64,000 bases of DNA from Psychroserpens sp. (GTDB lineage Bacteria; Bacteroidota; Bacteroidia; Flavobacteriales; Flavobacteriaceae): NCBI GenBank assembly GCA_017643165.1, contig JAEPNY010000001.1, positions 930,001 through 994,000 on the forward strand, in the 5' to 3' direction. Numbering within the stretch: the first letter of the stretch is position 1; each line of letters opens with the position of its first letter. A program made the position numbers and the translations under genes. Positions 9,499 to 16,018 of this stretch are shown piece after piece. The notes under the pieces are model-generated. The model saw only the letters and a list, made by a program, of their open reading frames with translations. It ran no database searches and was not told where the DNA came from.

Positions 9499-10491
9499 TT
9501 AATTACTAAGTTCTATAAGTTTTTCTAAACTAGTTTTAGCACGACCGTTCTTCAGACTTTCTTTAGCGCGAGCAAATCCTTCTTGATGTGAAATTTGTTC
9601 TACTGTTGCGATTGCCAAACCAGCATTAGCACAAACCACATTATTTTGAGCTTCAGTTCCGTCTCCGTTAATGATACGTTTAAAAATTTTAGCCGCTTCT
9701 TTAACGGTAGCGCCTCCAAAAATTTCAGAAGCTTCAATTTGATCTATGCCAAGATCGCTAGGAATTAGCATACTTTCACTAGCATTGGAGATTATCTTGG
9801 TTTTGCCTGTTAGTGAGATTTCATCATAACCATCCAGTGCATGAATGATGCTATAATTCTTATCAGTATTTTGATAGAGATAGCCATAAATACGCTGTAA
9901 TTCAAGATTAAATACACCAACCATCTGATTTTTTGGAAATGCAGGATTTACCATAGGTCCGAGCATATTGAAAAACGTTTTTACACCCAGTTCTCGTCTA
10001 ATAGGTGCTACATTTTTCATAGCAGGATGAAAGAGTGGTGCGTGCATCACACAGATGCCCGCTTCATCAGTACAGCGTTTCAGTTGATCTACATTATTTG
10101 TGAATTTAACACCCAAGGCTTCCATAACATTAGAAGATCCAGATGCAGATGAAACACCATAATTTCCATGTTTCGCTACTTTTACTCCTGCACCAGCTGT
10201 AATGAATGAAGCCAGCGTTGAGATATTGAACGTGTCTTTACCATCACCACCAGTTCCGCAAAGATCGATAGCATTGAAATCTGATAGATCTACAGGTATG
10301 CAAAGTTCTAATAAGGCATCGCGAAAGCCCTGTAGCTCTTCAAGTGTAATACTACGCATCATATAAATAGTGAGGAATGATGCAATTTGACTTTGATTGT
10401 ATTGGCCTTCAGAAATTTTAACCAATACATTTTTTGCTTCTTCACTTGAGATGCTCTCGTGATTAATGAGTCTATTTAGTATTGCTTTCAT
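9499..10491 (-). CDS. trpD: Anthranilate phosphoribosyltransferase
   Basis: Transfers phosphoribosyl from PRPP to anthranilate. The PRPP-binding signature CGTGGDGKDTFNIST, the KHGNYGVSSASGSSNVMEALG stretch (motif around residues 105-125) and FFNMLGPMVNP are diagnostic. It is 330 residues long and stands alone rather than being fused to TrpG. It lies one base from both trpG and trpC. Confidence 0.97.
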   Translation of the reverse strand: MKAILNRLINHESISSEEAKNVLVKISEGQYNQSQIASFLTIYMMRSITLEELQGFRDALLELCIPVDLSDFNAIDLCGTGGDGKDTFNISTLASFITAGAGVKVAKHGNYGVSSASGSSNVMEALGVKFTNNVDQLKRCTDEAGICVMHAPLFHPAMKNVAPIRRELGVKTFFNMLGPMVNPAFPKNQMVGVFNLELQRIYGYLYQNTDKNYSIIHALDGYDEISLTGKTKIISNASESMLIPSDLGIDQIEASEIFGGATVKEAAKIFKRIINGDGTEAQNNVVCANAGLAIATVEQISHQEGFARAKESLKNGRAKTSLEKLIELSN

Positions 10492-10492
10492 A

Positions 10493-11056
10493 TTAACTAT
10501 TGATCCAATTTTTCAAAATTTGCTTTCCATCTGGTGTTAGCACTGATTCTGGGTGATATTGTACACCTTTCACGTCATAAAATTTATGCCTTAAGGACAT
10601 GATTTGTCCATTTTCATCGAACGAAGTGGCTTCGAGATCATCAGGTAAATTGTTATCTACAACCCAAGAGTGGTAGCGACCAACCTCTATCGATTTATCT
10701 AAACCTTTAAATAAGGATTCATCATCTACAGTGATATTTACATGTGTCGCTACACCATGGTAAACATCATCCAAATTAATTAAGGTGCCACCAAATACTT
10801 CACCTATGGCTTGTTGTCCTAGACAAACACCTAAAATACTTTTAGTTGACGCATAGGTTTTAATGATGTCTTTTAATAAACCTGCTTCGTCAGGAATACC
10901 AGGACCAGGTGATAGTACGATCTTATTAAAATCTTTAACATCCTCGAGCGATAATTTGTCATTTCGCTTCACAGTTACTTCACAATCTAAGTCTTCTAAA
11001 TAATGCACTAGATTATATGTAAAACTGTCGTAATTATCTATTACTAATACTTTCAT
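10493..11056 (-). CDS. trpG: Anthranilate synthase glutamine amidotransferase component
   Basis: Class I glutamine amidotransferase supplying ammonia to TrpE. The oxyanion motif LSPGPGIPDE, nucleophile motif GVCLGQQAIGE and the His-Glu pair in VQYHPESVLTPDG are all intact, so it should be catalytically active. The 187-residue length is that of a stand-alone subunit. The gene overlaps trpE by 4 nt. It could also serve a para-aminobenzoate synthase, as in some bacteria, but its place in the trp operon favours anthranilate. Confidence 0.96.
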   Translation of the reverse strand: MKVLVIDNYDSFTYNLVHYLEDLDCEVTVKRNDKLSLEDVKDFNKIVLSPGPGIPDEAGLLKDIIKTYASTKSILGVCLGQQAIGEVFGGTLINLDDVYHGVATHVNITVDDESLFKGLDKSIEVGRYHSWVVDNNLPDDLEATSFDENGQIMSLRHKFYDVKGVQYHPESVLTPDGKQILKNWINS

Positions 11057-12453
11057 ATCTCTTCTGCTAATTCAATGGCTTTAGTGAGTGCGCCTAATTT
11101 ATTATATACTTCCTGTAATTCGTGATCTGGATTAGATTTTGAAACTAAGCCAGCACCAGCTTGCCAGTGTAATTCATGATTTTTGCTCAAAAACGTTCTA
11201 ATCATAATAGCGTGATTATAATTCCCTTGGAAATCCATAAAACCAATAGCGCCACCATAAAAAGCTCGGCTTGTTTTTTCATATTGTTCTATAAGCTGCA
11301 TAGCTCTGTGCTTTGGTGCGCCGCTTAATGTTCCTGCTGGAAATGTATCAGCGACTACTTGTATTGTCGGTGTACCATTATGGATATTACCCGTTACTTT
11401 GCTTACTAAATGAATGACATGTGAGAAGAATTGTGCTTCTCGATACGTGTCAACTGTGACCTCACTTCCATGTCGGCTGAGATCATTCCTCGCCAGATCG
11501 ACTAGCATTACATGTTCTGAGTTTTCTTTATCATCTTCAGCTAATTGTTTTGCTAGGCGTTGATCTTCTTCATCATTACCTGTTCGTCGGAATGTCCCAG
11601 CAATAGGGTGTATTTCTGCTTGCCCATCTTTAACTACAAGTTGTGCTTCTGGAGAACTTCCGAAGATTTTGAAGTTTCCGTAGTCAAAGTAAAATAGGTA
11701 AGGTGATGGGTTGATACTTCTAAGTGCGCGATACACATTAAATTCGTCGCCTTTGAAGGATCGTGAAAATTTCTTTGATAAGACTAACTGAAATACATCA
11801 CCTCGTGCACAATGTTTTTTTGCTAACTCGACATGTTGCTTATAGTCATCATCAGAAAGATTGGAACTGATGTCTGAATTTGATCTGAAGCTATATGATG
11901 CGAAATTTTTTGAACTGATAATCTGTAAAACTTCATCAATATTATTTTCTGTTTCATGGCAATGTGCGAAAATATAGGCTTCATTTTTAAAGTGATTGAT
12001 CGCGATAATATTTTGATAGACTGCGTAATAAATGTCTGGAATATCTATGGAATCAGGCTTTTTAGAGATCTCAATATCTTCAAAATATTTAACAGCATCG
12101 TAGGCCGTATAACCGAAGATTCCGTTGTTTATAAATTTGAAGTCCTTATCTGAACTAACCTTGTAGCGTTTGGTGAATTTATGGATCTCCTCGGTAACTG
12201 AAATATTAAGGGCATTGTTAGTTTTAGTACTGCCATCAGGAAATATTTGATGAATCACGTCTTTATCAACCTGAATAGAAGCGATAGGATTAAAACAGAT
12301 GTATGAAAAACTATTATCATTAGCATGATAATCGCTACTTTCTAACAAGATACTATTTGGGAATTTATCTCTAATTTTTAAATAAATACTCACTGGTGTG
12401 ATGGTATCAGCTAAGATCTTTTTAAAATGTGTATATAAACTAAATGTTTTCAT
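11053..12453 (-). CDS. trpE: Anthranilate synthase component I
   Basis: Makes anthranilate from chorismate with TrpG. The C-terminal chorismate-binding domain is complete: HPIAGTFRRTG, DLARNDLSRHG, and FPAGTLSGAPKHRAMQLI. Near the N-terminus SILLESSDYH contains the LLES motif that binds tryptophan for feedback inhibition in known TrpE proteins, so enzyme-level control is likely as well. It is the first structural gene. Its ATG lies about 10 nt after the T-run of the attenuator terminator, so transcription into the operon depends on read-through. Confidence 0.97.
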   Translation of the reverse strand: MKTFSLYTHFKKILADTITPVSIYLKIRDKFPNSILLESSDYHANDNSFSYICFNPIASIQVDKDVIHQIFPDGSTKTNNALNISVTEEIHKFTKRYKVSSDKDFKFINNGIFGYTAYDAVKYFEDIEISKKPDSIDIPDIYYAVYQNIIAINHFKNEAYIFAHCHETENNIDEVLQIISSKNFASYSFRSNSDISSNLSDDDYKQHVELAKKHCARGDVFQLVLSKKFSRSFKGDEFNVYRALRSINPSPYLFYFDYGNFKIFGSSPEAQLVVKDGQAEIHPIAGTFRRTGNDEEDQRLAKQLAEDDKENSEHVMLVDLARNDLSRHGSEVTVDTYREAQFFSHVIHLVSKVTGNIHNGTPTIQVVADTFPAGTLSGAPKHRAMQLIEQYEKTSRAFYGGAIGFMDFQGNYNHAIMIRTFLSKNHELHWQAGAGLVSKSNPDHELQEVYNKLGALTKAIELAEEI

Positions 12454-12463
12454 TCAAATTGAT

Positions 12464-12498
12464 TAAAAAAAGGCTTGTCGTGATTGACAAGCCTTTTT
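12464..12498 (-). terminator. trp attenuator: intrinsic terminator before trpE
   Basis: On the minus strand a 10-bp perfect stem (arms at 12486-12495 and 12470-12479, AAGGCTTGTC on the plus strand) with a six-base loop is followed directly by a run of T. It sits between the leader peptide and trpE, where a read-through-controlled terminator belongs. The plus-strand heptamer gtcgtga at 12477-12483 is the exact reverse complement of tcacgac at 12534-12540 inside the leader. Pairing these two would break the terminator stem and could act as antiterminator. Confidence 0.88.
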
Positions 12499-12528
12499 GA
12501 TATTTTAAGTTAAATTATACCTACAGGG

Positions 12529-12591
12529 TTAGCTCACGACGTTTGAAATTCGATAAGACCACCACCAAGTATGATTTAAAACTGTGTTCAT
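12529..12591 (-). CDS. trpL: trp operon leader peptide with three tandem Trp codons
   Basis: A 20-codon frame (ATG at 12591, TAA ending at 12529) starts about 10 nt after the predicted transcription start and reads MNTVLNHTWWWSYRISNVVS. Three consecutive TGG codons in so short a frame just upstream of trpE and an intrinsic terminator are the signature of ribosome-stalling attenuation. When Trp-tRNA is scarce the ribosome should stall on the TGG run and favour the alternative pairing. The start has the A-rich upstream context (AATTAAAAAC) usual in Bacteroidota. It is too short for ordinary gene callers. Confidence 0.87.
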   Translation of the reverse strand: MNTVLNHTWWWSYRISNVVS

Positions 12592-12607
12592 GTTTTTAAT
12601 TGTTGGT

Positions 12608-12637
12608 CAAATATAAACATCAATTTTCAGTTTTCAA
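12608..12637 (-). promoter_or_regulatory. trp operon promoter, Bacteroidota type
   Basis: On the minus strand TTG (12637-12635) is followed after exactly 19 nt by TATATTTG (12615-12608), matching the flavobacterial TTG-N19-TAnnTTTG consensus. Transcription should start near 12601, about 10 nt before the leader peptide ATG. Confidence 0.75.
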
Positions 12638-12646
12638 ACAATTCCG

Positions 12647-12686
12647 AAAAAAAAGAAAGAGATTCCCAAATACATGGGAACCTCTT
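12647..12686 (-). terminator. Intrinsic terminator after yceI
   Basis: Minus-strand stem GAGGTTCCC / GGGAATCTC (one G-U pair, 8-nt loop; arms 12676-12684 and 12659-12667), followed by a T-rich run. It ends the marR-yceI transcript and isolates it from the trp promoter just downstream. Confidence 0.8.
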
Positions 12687-12717
12687 AACACTAAATGTTG
12701 CTATTAACCAAAATTTC

Positions 12718-13290
12718 TTAAAATTTCAACATAACATTTAGATCAAATTCGTCATAGATCGCTTTATCTTTTAAGTTGTTGAAGAAGCTACCAGATTTGT
12801 ACTTAATTCCGTACTTTGTTCTGTCAATCTTAAAACTTGCCTTAGCCGTATTTCCTGAAACATTCATTTCAAAAGCAACAGGATTTGTTTCTCCTTTAAT
12901 TGTCATGTTACCTTTAACTTGGTATTTGCCATTGCTACCAGATACACTCGTCATTTTAAACATTGCTTTTGGGAATTCTTCAACACCAAAGAAATCATCC
13001 GACTTTAAGTGACCTTCTAAATTTTCTTTTCCATTTCCAGCTTTAAGATCTGTTACAATGATAGAGCTCATATCGATTGTGAAATCTCCACCTACTAACT
13101 TGTCGTCTTCAAACATTAGCGTTCCATTTTCTAATGCGATTGTCCCTTCGTGAGATCCAGTTACTTTATATCCTTTCCATTGTATTGAAGATTCAGTTAC
13201 ATTCACATCCTTAGTTAATAAGGTAGTAAAAGAAGCAAAAGAGAAAGCTAATACTAATAATAAAGCTGATTTAAAAATGTTTGTTTTCAT
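12718..13290 (-). CDS. YceI family periplasmic lipid-binding protein
   Basis: Lipocalin-like YceI domain, known to bind isoprenoid-type lipids in the periplasm. A signal peptide (residues 1-24, FKSALLLVLAFSFASFTTLL) leads into the domain, with VTESSIQWKGYKVTGSHEGTI at its start and FKIDRTKYGIKYKSGSFF near its end. Length 190 residues, standard. It lies 29 nt downstream of a MarR regulator in the same orientation and has its own terminator. MarR-YceI pairs are common in Flavobacteriia, so control by that regulator is likely. Confidence 0.93.
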   Translation of the reverse strand: MKTNIFKSALLLVLAFSFASFTTLLTKDVNVTESSIQWKGYKVTGSHEGTIALENGTLMFEDDKLVGGDFTIDMSSIIVTDLKAGNGKENLEGHLKSDDFFGVEEFPKAMFKMTSVSGSNGKYQVKGNMTIKGETNPVAFEMNVSGNTAKASFKIDRTKYGIKYKSGSFFNNLKDKAIYDEFDLNVMLKF

Positions 13291-13319
13291 TGTTTTGTAA
13301 TTTAAATTTTGTTTTGGGT

Positions 13320-13775
13320 TTATTGTTGTAGTTTTTGTAATAATTCATTTAGTTGTTCTAATTCTGTTCCGCTTAGATTTTTTGTAACATTTGATTCAGC
13401 CTGATTCATAATGGTGTCAAGATGATCAAGTTTCTTTAATCCAGAATTAGTTATGTAGACTTCGATCTTTCTGCGATTTACTTTACACTCCGTTCGTTTC
13501 ACGAAATCTTTTAGTATGAGTTTGTCAATCAAACGCGTAGTATTACTCATTTTATTTACCATGCGTTCTTGAATGTCTTGAAGGTTTAAAGGATTGCCTT
13601 TCTGACCTCTCAGAATTCTAAGTACGTTAAATTGTTCGATAGAAAGATCATGCGGTTTTAAGACCTCAAGCAATTGATTCTTAACCGATGTATTAGTTAA
13701 AAACACGTTGATCACTGTTTGCCTCGCTAACGGTAAATTTGCAGTGGTTTTTAATTTTTTATTCAATTCTTTCAT
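13320..13775 (-). CDS. MarR family transcriptional regulator
   Basis: Winged-helix regulator of about 151 residues. The recognition region runs LSIEQFNVLRILRGQ, then NLQDIQERMVNKMSNTTRLIDKL, with the wing in VNRRKIEVYITNSG; the last 40 residues form a dimerising helix. I choose the Met of MKELNKK at 13775. An upstream Met at 13820 would lie upstream of the predicted promoter and adds a non-conserved stretch. A perfect palindrome overlaps its start codon, pointing to self-repression. It is followed by yceI. Confidence 0.88.
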   Translation of the reverse strand: MKELNKKLKTTANLPLARQTVINVFLTNTSVKNQLLEVLKPHDLSIEQFNVLRILRGQKGNPLNLQDIQERMVNKMSNTTRLIDKLILKDFVKRTECKVNRRKIEVYITNSGLKKLDHLDTIMNQAESNVTKNLSGTELEQLNELLQKLQQ

Positions 13776-13791
13776 ATACAACAATTGTATA
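13775..13791. promoter_or_regulatory. Palindromic operator over the marR start
   Basis: Perfect inverted repeat TATACAA-CAA-TTGTATA (7-bp arms, 3-nt spacer). It covers the expected transcription start and touches the ATG of the MarR gene, a position where a bound dimer would block transcription. MarR proteins typically bind palindromes of this size. That the neighbouring MarR binds here is inference. Confidence 0.6.
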
Positions 13792-13793
13792 TA

Positions 13794-13801
13794 CAAATGT
13801 A
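13794..13801 (-). promoter_or_regulatory. -7 promoter box of marR-yceI
   Basis: Minus-strand TACATTTG fits TAnnTTTG. A TTG lies 16 nt further upstream (13820-13818), slightly closer than the usual 19-20. The box lies directly next to the operator palindrome. Confidence 0.5.
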
Positions 13802-13877
13802 ATACTAATTCTGAATTCAACTTCTAATGTTTTGTTAAATTTTTAAAATAGCAGATCTACATGATTAACTTTAGGTC

Positions 13878-14402
13878 ATGAATCACATGCTTATCATATT
13901 AACGGTTTTGTTTTCTTTAATCGGGATTACTGAAACTGCTGAAGAAGATTATCCGACGACAACTATAAGTCAAAATATGGATGATTTAAAAGTATTCGAT
14001 TTTGAGGGCCTTCAGAATTACTTAAGTGCGAAAGACAAGAATAAGACCTATGTTATTAACTTCTGGGCTACTTGGTGTGCCCCTTGTGTAAAGGAGCTTC
14101 CATATTTTGAAGAATTAAATGCGAACTTCAATTCAAAGAATGTTGAAGTCATTCTTGTAAGTCTTGACTTTCCTAATAAGATTGAATCGAAGTTAATACC
14201 ATTCTTAGAGAAGCGCAACCTTAAAAGCGAAGTCGTTGTACTCGACGACGTTAAATCAAATGAATGGATTCCTAAAGTAAACGAAAATTGGACTGGAGCT
14301 ATACCAGCTACAGTCATCTACAATGAGGGACTTACGAAATTTTATGAGCGCTCATTTACTTATAAAGAATTAGAAACAGAATTAAAACCCTTCTTAAAAT
14401 AA
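13878..14402 (+). CDS. Secreted TlpA-like thioredoxin-fold protein
   Basis: Membrane-anchored or periplasmic thiol reductase. A short hydrophobic N-terminus (MLIILTVLFSLIGI) is followed by a thioredoxin domain with the active site NFWATWCAPCVKELPYF. The mid-domain VILVSLDF and the cis-Pro region GAIPATVIYN are both present. At 174 residues it is of normal size. It lies 6 nt before a second thioredoxin-fold gene and heads a plus-strand run of redox genes that ends at dsbD. It is divergent from the MarR gene. Confidence 0.88.
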   Translation: MNHMLIILTVLFSLIGITETAEEDYPTTTISQNMDDLKVFDFEGLQNYLSAKDKNKTYVINFWATWCAPCVKELPYFEELNANFNSKNVEVILVSLDFPNKIESKLIPFLEKRNLKSEVVVLDDVKSNEWIPKVNENWTGAIPATVIYNEGLTKFYERSFTYKELETELKPFLK

Positions 14403-14408
14403 ACAATT

Positions 14409-15017
14409 ATGAAACATACTATTAAAACATTGTTTGCTCTAGTGGTCTTTATTGCTACTACAGCGTTTACTCCTGTTGGAACAGGATATGATATTGGCGA
14501 TATTGCTACAGATTTTGAACTCGAAAATATTGATGGCAAAATGGTGTCTATGAAAGACTTTAAGGATGCTAAAGGATTTATTATTGTATTTACTTGTAAT
14601 ACGTGTCCGTATGCTGTTGCTTACGAGGATCGTGTTGAAGCCTTAAATAAAAAATATGCTGATAAAGGTTATCCAGTGATTGCCATTATGCCTAACAACA
14701 CAGATGTGAAACCAGGTGATAGCATGGATAAAATGAGAGCCAGAGCTAAAGCTAAAGGATTTACCTTCCCTTACTTAATGGATAAAGGTCAGAAAATATA
14801 TCCGCAATATGGTGCGACAAAAACGCCGCATGTCTATGTATTAGAGCGAACTACTAAAGGTCATGAAGTTAAATATATAGGTGCAATTGATGATAACTAT
14901 CAAGATGCTAATGCTGTAAGTAAGCGCTACGTTGAAGATGCAGTTGATGCTTTATTAGTTGGTAAAGATGTACCCGAATCAAAAACCCGAGCGATTGGTT
15001 GTTCTATTAAAGTATAA
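14409..15017 (+). CDS. Secreted peroxiredoxin/AhpC-TSA-like protein
   Basis: Thioredoxin-fold protein of the AhpC/TSA-redoxin type with a signal peptide (IKTLFALVVFIATTAFT). The active-site region reads IIVFTCNTCPYAVAYEDR, a CxxC variant (C-N-T-C-P-Y) seen in a large bacterial thioredoxin-like family. The substrate-side TKTPHVYVLE is also present. The function is probably thiol-disulfide exchange or peroxide reduction in the envelope; which one is not clear. Cotranscribed with the preceding TlpA-like gene and followed by a good terminator. Confidence 0.83.
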   Translation: MKHTIKTLFALVVFIATTAFTPVGTGYDIGDIATDFELENIDGKMVSMKDFKDAKGFIIVFTCNTCPYAVAYEDRVEALNKKYADKGYPVIAIMPNNTDVKPGDSMDKMRARAKAKGFTFPYLMDKGQKIYPQYGATKTPHVYVLERTTKGHEVKYIGAIDDNYQDANAVSKRYVEDAVDALLVGKDVPESKTRAIGCSIKV

Positions 15018-15039
15018 CTACAATTGTTAAAAAAAATGG

Positions 15040-15070
15040 ATCCGGAGTGTAACACTTCGGATTTTTTTTC
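15040..15070 (+). terminator. Intrinsic terminator
   Basis: Ten-pair stem ATCCGGAGTG / CACTTCGGAT with one G-U pair and a 3-nt loop, followed by a run of T (15062-15069). It ends the two-gene thioredoxin unit. Confidence 0.85.
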
Positions 15071-15124
15071 GTCTTTTTCATAAGGAAAAGTTAAATTTGC
15101 ACGATTATTGATGTATAACACGAT

Positions 15125-15439
15125 ATGGCTGATTTGACACAAAAAGAATGGACAACGCAATTAGAAGCTGACAAGAATGCAGTAATAATTGATGTGAGAA
15201 CACCAAGTGAAGTAGCACAAGGAATTATACCTAATGCTATTCACATAGATATTTTTAAAGGTCAAGGATTTATTGATGAAATCAAGCAACTCGACCTATC
15301 GAAAAATTATTATGTGTATTGTAAAGTTGGTGGTCGTAGCGGACAAGCTTGCAGTGTAATGAATCAGTTAGGATTTAACAACACGTATAACTTAGTTGGA
15401 GGTATTACCGATTGGGAAGGTGAGATCACTTCAATTTAA
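15125..15439 (+). CDS. Cytoplasmic rhodanese-like protein
   Basis: Single rhodanese domain of 104 residues without a signal peptide. The active loop reads YVYCKVGGRSGQA, with the catalytic Cys and the following GGRS loop, and the N-terminal IIDVRTPSEVAQG is the usual first strand. It likely carries persulfide sulfur. A TAAATTTG box at 15092-15099 may be its promoter. A second, exported rhodanese follows 12 nt downstream. Confidence 0.9.
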   Translation: MADLTQKEWTTQLEADKNAVIIDVRTPSEVAQGIIPNAIHIDIFKGQGFIDEIKQLDLSKNYYVYCKVGGRSGQACSVMNQLGFNNTYNLVGGITDWEGEITSI

Positions 15440-15451
15440 ACATCAATCAAA

Positions 15452-15850
15452 ATGAAAACTAAATTATTAATCTTAAGTATCGCACTCGCTGTAACGACGT
15501 TTAGTTGTACAGACACAAATCAGAATGAAATCAAGGTCGTATCTCCAGAAGAAATGAAGACCTTATTAGAATTGGAAGACGTTCAACTTGTTGACGTCAG
15601 AACTCCAGATGAATATAAAACAGGATATATTGAGTATTCACAGAATATCAATTTTTTATCGCCAACCTTTGAGGATGATATTTTAAACCTAGATAAAACG
15701 AAACCTGTTTTAGTGTATTGCAAGTCAGGTAAACGCAGCGCAAAATGCTCCAAAAAGCTCAAGGCTGCGGGTTTTGTGAAAATTTATGATCTTGAAGGCG
15801 GAATTGCTAAATGGAAATATAAAGGCAACGAAATTAAAACCATAGAATAA
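15452..15850 (+). CDS. Rhodanese-like lipoprotein
   Basis: Exported single-domain rhodanese. The N-terminus KLLILSIALAVTTFSC is a lipoprotein signal with Cys19 as the probable lipid attachment site. The domain carries LVDVRTPDEYKTG and the active loop LVYCKSGKRSAKC. The 132-residue length fits. Together with the preceding cytoplasmic rhodanese it forms a paired inside/outside arrangement, and a strong terminator follows. The sulfur acceptor is unknown. Confidence 0.9.
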   Translation: MKTKLLILSIALAVTTFSCTDTNQNEIKVVSPEEMKTLLELEDVQLVDVRTPDEYKTGYIEYSQNINFLSPTFEDDILNLDKTKPVLVYCKSGKRSAKCSKKLKAAGFVKIYDLEGGIAKWKYKGNEIKTIE

Positions 15851-15856
15851 AATGAG

Positions 15857-15882
15857 AACCGAACATCATGTTCGGTTTTTTT
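15857..15882 (+). terminator. Intrinsic terminator
   Basis: Perfect 9-bp stem AACCGAACA / TGTTCGGTT with a 3-nt loop, then a T run. It ends the rhodanese unit. Confidence 0.88.
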
Positions 15883-16018
15883 ATGCCCTAATCTGATATT
15901 TGTTAATCTACTTTTAATGCCTTCGCTAAATCTTCTTCTTTTTGTTAAATTAGCAGCTTCGAAGCCTAATGCTATAAATTATTACGCGTAAGGTGAACGC
16001 AAAACCTAATTGATTTCA

